This document shows, in pieces, positions 1 to 5,730 of a DNA stretch of 5,730 bases. This DNA comes from Rhodocyclaceae bacterium (GTDB lineage Bacteria > Pseudomonadota > Gammaproteobacteria > Burkholderiales > Rhodocyclaceae): assembly GCA_013821865.1 (NCBI GenBank), contig PNJM01000177.1, positions 1 through 5,730 on the forward strand, written 5' to 3'. Position 1 is the stretch's first letter; each line of letters begins with the position of its first letter. The notes under the pieces are model-generated. The model was not told where the DNA came from, did not search any database, and saw only the letters and a program-made list of their open reading frames with translations. The position numbers were made by a program, and so were the translations under genes.

Positions 1-1676
<1,676 letters not shown>

Positions 1677-1690
<14 letters not shown>

Positions 1691-1705
1691 GGCGGCGGCT
1701 ATAGT
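1677..1705 (+). promoter_or_regulatory. Predicted sigma70-type promoter of the SpoIIAA-like/sseA unit
   Basis: TTGAGC (1677-1682, 4 of 6 matches to TTGACA) is followed after exactly 17 nt by TATAGT (1700-1705, 5 of 6 matches to TATAAT). The -35 box lies in the last codons of the transporter gene, and the predicted start near 1712 is about 23 nt before the ATG at 1735. Spacing and position make it the best promoter candidate in the window, although it rests on consensus matching alone. Confidence 0.5.
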
Positions 1706-1723
1706 AGCGGTGGAAGCCATACA

Positions 1724-1728
1724 GGGAG
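1724..1728 (+). promoter_or_regulatory. Shine-Dalgarno site of the SpoIIAA-like gene
   Basis: GGGAG lies 6 nt before the ATG at 1735, close to optimal spacing. It fixes the start of the SpoIIAA-like protein and is one of the clearest ribosome binding sites in the window. Confidence 0.7.
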
Positions 1729-1734
1729 CGCAAC

Positions 1735-2091
1735 ATGATCGTCACCGACCACAAGGACAAGCTCGTCACCGTCGCCGCCTATGGCGAATTCACTCTGGCC
1801 GATTACAAGGAGTTCGAGGAGCTGGTCAACTACAAGGTGAAATTCGAGGGCATGGTCAACCTGCTCGTCGATTTGCGCCAGATGGCCGACTTCACGCTTG
1901 ACATGGCTTGGGAGGATATCAGGTTCTCGCGTGCCCATTCGCACGACTTCGGCAGGATCGCGGTGCTCACCGACTCGCAATGGGTGGCGTGGAGCGCATG
2001 GCTGTCGCAGATTTTCGTCAATGCCGACCTGCGCGTCTTTTCGGACGAAGAGGAGGCGCGCGGCTGGGTGAGCAGGGATGATGAGGGATGA
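1735..2091 (+). CDS. SpoIIAA-like (STAS-fold) protein
   Basis: The 118-residue protein resembles the SpoIIAA-like family (formerly DUF3478), small soluble proteins with a STAS-type fold found in many proteobacteria. Visible family marks are an N-terminal strand pair (LVTVAAYGEFTLADYKEFEEL, about residues 10-30), a central LLVDLRQMADFTLDMAWED (43-61), an FSRAHSHDFGRIAVLTDS segment (64-81), a Trp-rich helix around 83-90 and a final ADLRVFSDEEEARGWV (97-112). There is no signal peptide or membrane segment. In true SpoIIAA a Ser in the STAS loop is phosphorylated; I cannot point to a matching residue here, so an anti-anti-sigma role should not be assumed. Related proteins are sometimes proposed to bind lipids or act in the membrane stress response. 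The stop overlaps the sseA start by 4 nt (ATGA), implying translational coupling and a shared transcript with the sulfurtransferase. Confidence 0.85.
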   Translation: MIVTDHKDKLVTVAAYGEFTLADYKEFEELVNYKVKFEGMVNLLVDLRQMADFTLDMAWEDIRFSRAHSHDFGRIAVLTDSQWVAWSAWLSQIFVNADLRVFSDEEEARGWVSRDDEG

Positions 2092-2939
2092 CCCCCTTCA
2101 CCACTCTCGTCAGCGCCGAGGATCTGGCCCGCCACCTGCATGATGCGCGCTGGCGCGTTTTCGACTGCTCGTTCGACCTCGTGCATCCGCATGCCGGGGA
2201 AATCGCCTATCGGGAGGCGCACATTCCCGGCGCCCTCTATGCGCACCTGGAACGGGATCTGTCCGGTCCGAAGAACGGGCGCAACGGCCGCCATCCCCTG
2301 CCGGACGCGGCGCACTTTGCCGCCAGGCTGTCGGAATGGGGCGTCGGCGCCGACACCCAGGTCGTGGCCTACGATGATGCCGGGGGAGCGTATGCCGTGC
2401 GCCTGTGGTGGATGCTGCGCTGGCTTGGCCACGACGCCGTCGCCGTGCTCGACGGCGGACTGATGGCCTGGGAGGCGAGCGGCCGCGACCTGACGGATGC
2501 CGGGCCGCACGTGTCCCATGCCGCGTTCGCGCCGCAGATCCGCCCCGACGCCGCCGTCGATGCCGCCCATGTCGAAGGCCGCCTCGGCGATCCCCGCATG
2601 CTGCTGCTCGATGCGCGCAATCCGCAACGCTATCGCGGGGAAAACGAGACGCTCGATCCGGTGGCCGGCCATATCCCTGGAGCGGCCAACCGCTTTTTCA
2701 AGGACAATCTCGACGCCAGGGGCCGCTTCAAGCCGGCCGAGGCGCTGCGCTCGGAATTCCTGCAATTGATGGGCGATCGTGCCGCGGGAGAGGTCGTCCA
2801 TACCTGCGGCTCGGGCGTGACGGCGTGCCACAATCTGCTGGCAATGGAGGTTGCCGGGCTGTCCGGTTCCTTGCTGTATCCCGGATCATGGAGCGAATGG
2901 TGCGCTGATCCTGGCCGGCCGGCGGCGACCGGCGATTGA
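2088..2939 (+). CDS. sseA: 3-mercaptopyruvate sulfurtransferase, tandem rhodanese
   Basis: This cytoplasmic enzyme takes sulfane sulfur from 3-mercaptopyruvate onto its active-site cysteine and passes it to cyanide, thiols or thioredoxin. It belongs to cysteine catabolism and sulfur trafficking. The 283 residues match E. coli SseA (281). The first rhodanese domain (about 8-131) has REAHIPGAL (42-50) and the LDGGLMAWEASG end; it is the inactive one. The second (about 160-275) has LLDARNPQRYRG (173-184), GHIPGAAN (194-201) and the catalytic loop CGSGVTAC with Cys240. The CGSGV loop distinguishes mercaptopyruvate sulfurtransferases from thiosulfate sulfurtransferases, which carry CRKGV. An extra cysteine (Cys246) six residues after the catalytic one is worth noting as a possible redox partner. 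The start overlaps the upstream SpoIIAA-like stop by 4 nt, so expression is probably coupled. Mercaptopyruvate preference is inferred from the loop. Confidence 0.94.
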   Translation: MTPFTTLVSAEDLARHLHDARWRVFDCSFDLVHPHAGEIAYREAHIPGALYAHLERDLSGPKNGRNGRHPLPDAAHFAARLSEWGVGADTQVVAYDDAGGAYAVRLWWMLRWLGHDAVAVLDGGLMAWEASGRDLTDAGPHVSHAAFAPQIRPDAAVDAAHVEGRLGDPRMLLLDARNPQRYRGENETLDPVAGHIPGAANRFFKDNLDARGRFKPAEALRSEFLQLMGDRAAGEVVHTCGSGVTACHNLLAMEVAGLSGSLLYPGSWSEWCADPGRPAATGD

Positions 2940-2954
2940 CGCCAACATCAGGGC

Positions 2955-3323
2955 ATGAATGCAATGCTGGCCGACTTGATCCTTGTCGTCCATTTCGTGA
3001 TTGCTGCGCTTGTCGGCGCGGGCTTCGTCCTGATCCCGCTGGGTGCGTCAGCCGGCTGGCGCTGGGTGCGACGGCGCGGCCTGCGGCTGCTGCACGCCGG
3101 CGCCATTGTTTTCGTTGCGCTGGAATCCCTTGCCGGCATCGCCTGCCCCCTCACCGTGTGGGAAGATCTGCTGCGTGGCGCTGCGCGGGCCGATGCCGGT
3201 TTTATCGGACACTGGGTGGGAAGGCTGCTCTACTGGGATCTTCCGCCAGCGTTCTTCACCGCGGTCTATGTTGTTCTGGCGTGCCTGGCGCTTGCGTTCT
3301 GGCGGTGGGTCCCGCCGGAGTAG
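2955..3323 (+). CDS. DUF2784 family small membrane protein
   Basis: This is a 122-residue integral membrane protein of unknown function that fits the DUF2784 family. Hydrophobic segments lie at about residues 5-29, 44-64 and 98-117, with a weaker one near 83-94. The family marks are the opening ADLILVVHF (6-14), the Trp/Arg-rich loop WRWVRRRGLRLLHAG, and the motif ESLAGIACPLTVWEDLLR (57-74) followed by GFIGHWVGRLLYWD. It begins 15 nt after sseA, so it is probably the last gene of that unit. The start is uncertain: AGGG (2950-2953) sits only 1 nt before the ATG at 2955 but 10 nt before a second in-frame ATG at 2964, which would give MLADLILVVHF and may be the true start. It ends 8 nt before the convergent queG stop. 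No biochemical role can be read from the sequence. Confidence 0.87.
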   Translation: MNAMLADLILVVHFVIAALVGAGFVLIPLGASAGWRWVRRRGLRLLHAGAIVFVALESLAGIACPLTVWEDLLRGAARADAGFIGHWVGRLLYWDLPPAFFTAVYVVLACLALAFWRWVPPE

Positions 3324-3341
3324 GCCTGGCTTCAGCCCGGT
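3324..3341. terminator. Imperfect hairpin between the converging DUF2784 and queG genes
   Basis: Bases 3325-3330 (CCTGGC) can pair with 3335-3340 (GCCCGG) around a TTCA loop, with one T-C mismatch and a flanking G-T wobble. It lies over the 8-nt gap and the queG stop codon. There is no T-tract on either strand, so it is not a classical intrinsic terminator. It might still help separate the two converging transcripts. The call is tentative. Confidence 0.2.
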
Positions 3342-4405
3342 GGAGGTGGTCGATGCCGCACCAGTGCCCATGCCACGTGCTCGCGCACCAGTGCTGACGA
3401 ATGACTACGCCGCCCATTCAGGGAGGCGATGATCTCCGGCGACGTCGGCGCATTGCCGAGCCCGACGGCGAGGTTGCGCAGCCAGCGCTCGTGGCCGATG
3501 CGATAAATCGCGCTGCCGGCCATCCGCGTCCTGAATTCCTCTTCGTCCCACGAGAACAGCTCGGCCAGTTGCGCGGCGTCCAGCCCGTGGCGTACGGCGA
3601 AGTCCGCTTCCTTCGTATGCCGGGCGAAGCGATTCCACGGGCAGGCGAGCTGGCAGTCGTCGCAACCGTAGACGCGGTTGCCGATCAGCGGGCGCAGGTC
3701 CTCGGGGATGCTGCCCTTCAGTTCGATGGTGAGATAGGAGATGCAGCGCCGCGCGTCGACGCGGTAGGGCGCGACGATGGCCCGCGTCGGGCAGGCGTCG
3801 AGGCAGGCGCGGCAGGTGCCGCAGTGTTCCTCCTGCGGATTGTCCGTGGGCAGCGGCAGGTCGGTGTAGATCTCGCCGAGAAAGAAATACGAGCCGGCCT
3901 CGCGCGTCAGCAGCAGCGTGTGCTTGCTGCGCCAGCCCAGGCCGCTTTTCGCCGCAAGCGCCACTTCCATGACCGGAGCCGAATCGGTGAATACGCGGCA
4001 GCCGTAAGCGCCGACTTCGCCGCCGATGCGCTCGGCCAGGCGCCGCAGGCGCGTGCGCAGCAGCTTGTGGTAATCGCGGCCGAGGGCGTAGCGCGAGATG
4101 CAGGCGCGAGTGCCGTCGGCGAGAATGCTTTCCGCCGGCGCGGCTTCCGGCAGGTAGTTCATGCGCGCGGTGATGATGCGCACGGTGCCGGGCACCAGTT
4201 CGGCCGGGCGCGAACGCTTCGCGCCGTGGCTTGCCATATAATCCATTTCGCCGTGGCAGCCGGCGGCAAGCCACTCGGCGAGAGCGGCTTCGGCCGCGCT
4301 CAAGTCGGCATCGGCAATGCCGATGGCATCGAAGCCCAGCTCCCGCCCCCAGCGCTTGATGCGCGCGGCGAGTTCAGTCCAATCGACGGAGAGTTTCCCT
4401 TGCAT
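3332..4405 (-). CDS. queG: Epoxyqueuosine reductase (QueG)
   Basis: QueG catalyses the last step of queuosine synthesis, reducing epoxyqueuosine to queuosine at position 34 of the GUN-anticodon tRNAs (Asp, Asn, His, Tyr). It uses cobalamin and two [4Fe-4S] clusters. The product has 357 residues (E. coli about 379). In order I see the N-terminal domain with GFDAIGIADADL (24-35), PGTVRIITARMNY (72-84), SRYALGRDYHK (104-114), and FTDSAPVMEVALAAKSGLGW (139-158), which contains the likely catalytic Asp141. The ferredoxin-like part has Cys195, 198, 201 and 205 (CGTCRACLDACPTRAI) and Cys221, 248, 251 and 255 (GCDDCQLACPWNR), all eight ligands present. A short helical, HEAT-like C-terminus ends in RHRPPPPG. 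The start is the ATG at 4405; no good Shine-Dalgarno precedes it. The gene is divergent from tsaE, another tRNA modification gene. Confidence 0.96.
   Translation of the reverse strand: MQGKLSVDWTELAARIKRWGRELGFDAIGIADADLSAAEAALAEWLAAGCHGEMDYMASHGAKRSRPAELVPGTVRIITARMNYLPEAAPAESILADGTRACISRYALGRDYHKLLRTRLRRLAERIGGEVGAYGCRVFTDSAPVMEVALAAKSGLGWRSKHTLLLTREAGSYFFLGEIYTDLPLPTDNPQEEHCGTCRACLDACPTRAIVAPYRVDARRCISYLTIELKGSIPEDLRPLIGNRVYGCDDCQLACPWNRFARHTKEADFAVRHGLDAAQLAELFSWDEEEFRTRMAGSAIYRIGHERWLRNLAVGLGNAPTSPEIIASLNGRRSHSSALVREHVAWALVRHRPPPPG
4388..4393 (+). promoter_or_regulatory. Shine-Dalgarno-like site favouring an earlier TTG start of tsaE
   Basis: GGAGAG lies 6 nt upstream of TTG at 4400, in frame with tsaE. 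It would give ten extra residues (MHPADDSGSS) before the GTG start at 4430 and would make tsaE overlap the queG start by 6 nt. It lies within the queG coding region on the opposite strand, so it could be chance. Confidence 0.35.
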
Positions 4406-4429
4406 CCTGCCGATGATAGCGGCTCATCA

Positions 4430-4894
4430 GTGAAAGTCGACCTGCCCGACGAGCAGGCCACGCTCGCCTTCGGCGCCCGCCTGGCGCAGGCGCTCGAACC
4501 CGGAGTGGTGATCTACCTGTGCGGCGATCTCGGCAGTGGCAAGACGACGCTGGTGCGAGGAGTGCTGCGCGGCCTGGATTACACGGGAAATGTAAAGAGT
4601 CCGACCTATACTTTGGTTGAACTTTATGCTATTTCTAGATTAAACTTGCATCACTTTGATTTTTATCGTTTCAGCCAGCCGGAAGAGTATCTCGATGCAG
4701 GTCTCGACGAATACTTCCAAGGCGGGGCGGTCTGCCTCGTCGAATGGCCGGACAAGGCCGGGGAATATCTCGTGCCCGCCGACCTGCGCATCGGGCTTGC
4801 CGTCGCCGGCTCCGGGCGCATGGCTGAGCTCACATCTTCCACCGAAGCGGGGCGCGCATGCCTGACAAAGCTCCGCCGGCAATCGCCGGGCTGA
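4430..4894 (+). CDS. tsaE: tRNA t6A37 biosynthesis ATPase TsaE (YjeE family)
   Basis: TsaE is the P-loop ATPase that works with TsaB and TsaD to transfer threonylcarbamoyl to A37 of ANN-decoding tRNAs. It is usually essential and acts in the cytoplasm. From GTG at 4430 the product is 154 residues, nearly equal to E. coli TsaE (153), and the opening KVDLPDEQATLAFG aligns with the family N-terminus. Motifs are Walker A GDLGSGKTT (32-40), KSPTYTLVELY (56-66), HFDFYRF (75-81), the LDAGLDEYF region and LVEWPDKAG (103-111). A TTG at 4400 with a good ribosome binding site is an alternative start adding ten residues. Much longer upstream readings are antisense to queG and are rejected. Codons for residues 54-81 are abruptly AT-rich (see findings) although the protein there is fully conserved. 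The 3' end overlaps the amidase gene by 37 nt, echoing the tsaE-amidase order of E. coli. Confidence 0.95.
   Translation: MKVDLPDEQATLAFGARLAQALEPGVVIYLCGDLGSGKTTLVRGVLRGLDYTGNVKSPTYTLVELYAISRLNLHHFDFYRFSQPEEYLDAGLDEYFQGGAVCLVEWPDKAGEYLVPADLRIGLAVAGSGRMAELTSSTEAGRACLTKLRRQSPG
4589..4672 (+). other. AT-rich, rare-codon patch within tsaE
   Basis: From the AAT of Asn54 to the TTC of Phe81 the tsaE coding sequence changes composition. Bases 4591-4670 contain 25 G/C in 80 (31%), and 4611-4670 have 17 in 60 (28%), while flanking sequence is clearly GC-rich. Codons include TTA, AGA, TCT, ATT, GCT, CTT, GTA and AGT, which are scarce elsewhere in the window. The encoded residues remain the conserved family core. 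Promoter-like hexamers occur in it (TATACT at 4607-4612; TTGAAC at 4617-4622 with 17 nt to TTAAAC at 4640-4645), but these matches are moderate and expected in AT-rich DNA. Confidence 0.6.
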
Positions 4895-5730
4895 AGCGCC
4901 GCGACTTTCTCAAGTACGCCGGCGCCGCGCTGACCCTGCTTGTCAGTCCGGCCGGCTTCGCCGCTGCCACCAGCATCCTCGCCGTGCGCATCTGGCCGGC
5001 GCGCGACTACACGCGCATCACACTCGAATACCAGCAGCCGCTCGCCTTCACGCACATGGTCGTGAAGAATCCGGAACGGCTGGTCATCGATCTGGAAGGC
5101 GTCGAATTCAACAGCATCCTGCAGAGCCTGCCGGGCAGGATTTCCGAGACGGATCCCTACATCAGGCTGATCCGCGCCGGACGGCACAAGCCGGGAGTGG
5201 TGCGGCTGGTGGTCGAACTGAAGAGCGAGATCAAGCCCGAGGTATTCACCCTCAAGCCGGTCGGCGAGTACGGCCACCGGCTGGTGATGGACCTGTATCC
5301 GGCCGAGCCGGTCGATCCCCTGGTGAGCCTGCTGGAAAAGCTGGAGCAGAAGGAGATCCGGTCTGTCGAGAAGCCGGAGCCGCAGCAGAAGGGCAGGGAG
5401 GAAGGCAAGCCAGAAGTCTCCCGTCTTGTCACCATCGTGCTCGATCCCGGCCATGGTGGCGAGGATCCGGGCGCCATCGGCCGCGGCGGCAGCCATGAAA
5501 AGAACGTGACGCTCCAGGTCGCCCGCCGGCTCAAGAGCAAGATCGACGCCGAGCCGAACATGCGCTCTATGCTGACGCGCGACGGCGACTTCTTCATTCC
5601 GCTGCACCATCGCGTGCAGAAGGCGCGGCGCGTGCAGGCCGACCTGTTCGTCTCGGTGCATGCCGATGCCTTCATCAAGCCGACGGCGCGCGGCTCCTCG
5701 GTCTTCGTGCTCTCGGAGAACGGCGCCACC
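4858..5730 (+). CDS. amiC: N-acetylmuramoyl-L-alanine amidase (AmiC type), partial
   Basis: This periplasmic zinc amidase cleaves the bond between MurNAc and L-alanine in peptidoglycan to separate daughter cells. The first 291 residues are present and the gene runs off the right edge. A Tat signal is clear: KRRDFLK (13-19, twin Arg14-Arg15), a hydrophobic stretch AGAALTLLVSPAG (21-33) and a likely cut after FAA or FAAA (34-37). An AMIN domain follows (about 40-147), which targets division sites. Next comes a charged linker rich in Glu, Lys and Pro (about 150-188), then Amidase_3 from about 190. Zinc ligands are His199 (DPGHGG), Glu214 (HEKNVTL) and His268 (SVHADA). The catalytic Glu near the domain end lies outside the window. 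The ATG at 4858 is required for the Tat motif, has GGGG 6 nt upstream, and lies within the tsaE gene with a 37-nt overlap, so coupling is likely. Binding to an EnvC/NlpD-type activator is inferred from the family. Confidence 0.95.
   Translation, partial: MPDKAPPAIAGLKRRDFLKYAGAALTLLVSPAGFAAATSILAVRIWPARDYTRITLEYQQPLAFTHMVVKNPERLVIDLEGVEFNSILQSLPGRISETDPYIRLIRAGRHKPGVVRLVVELKSEIKPEVFTLKPVGEYGHRLVMDLYPAEPVDPLVSLLEKLEQKEIRSVEKPEPQQKGREEGKPEVSRLVTIVLDPGHGGEDPGAIGRGGSHEKNVTLQVARRLKSKIDAEPNMRSMLTRDGDFFIPLHHRVQKARRVQADLFVSVHADAFIKPTARGSSVFVLSENGAT

Noticed and set aside
1830..2831. 333-codon minus-strand open frame opposite the SpoIIAA-like gene and sseA
   Set aside because: It spans two well-supported genes on the other strand and its translation matches no family I recognise.
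3401..4429. 343-codon upstream extension of tsaE
   Set aside because: It is antisense to queG, which has all eight cluster cysteines and the catalytic Asp; TsaE proteins are about 150 residues.
4663..5661. 332-codon minus-strand open frame opposite tsaE and the amidase
   Set aside because: Shadow of the amidase gene, whose Tat signal, AMIN domain and zinc ligands are clear on the plus strand.

Overview
The window is a GC-rich, densely packed chromosomal segment. Its gene content and order suggest a betaproteobacterium, most likely Rhodocyclales-like. The clues are an xseB-ispA pair, a queG gene divergent from tsaE-amiC, and an N-acetylmuramoyl-L-alanine amidase with a Tat signal. The assignment rests on protein motifs and gene order only; no database search was possible. 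I see no insertion sequence, tRNA, rRNA, CRISPR array or phage gene, and almost every base belongs to a recognisable gene.

Layout. (1) Bases 1-700, minus strand: xseB (exonuclease VII small subunit) followed 8 nt later by ispA (farnesyl/geranyl diphosphate synthase), which runs off the left edge. (2) Bases 701-835: a divergent intergenic region with a likely xseB promoter and a T-rich, hairpin-containing leader in front of the next gene. (3) Bases 836-1690, plus strand: a ten-helix EamA/DMT-family transporter. (4) Bases 1735-3323, plus strand: a three-gene unit made of a SpoIIAA-like (STAS-fold) protein, the 3-mercaptopyruvate sulfurtransferase sseA (joined by an ATGA overlap) and a small DUF2784 membrane protein. 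A good sigma70-like promoter lies across the end of the transporter gene. (5) Bases 3332-4405, minus strand: queG, epoxyqueuosine reductase, convergent with the DUF2784 gene. (6) Bases 4430-5730, plus strand: tsaE (t6A tRNA modification ATPase) overlapping the start of a Tat-exported AMIN/Amidase_3 cell-wall amidase (amiC type), which runs off the right edge.

How the genes work together. ispA supplies C15 prenyl diphosphate for undecaprenyl and quinone synthesis. queG and tsaE both complete tRNA anticodon-loop modifications (Q34 and t6A37) and start almost back to back. The amidase splits septal peptidoglycan during daughter-cell separation. sseA with the SpoIIAA-like protein suggests sulfur trafficking, with the small proteins in unknown accessory roles.

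I found no evidence of a new multi-gene system. The most striking unexplained signal is an abrupt AT-rich, rare-codon patch of about 85 bp inside tsaE. It encodes the conserved core of the protein without changing it.
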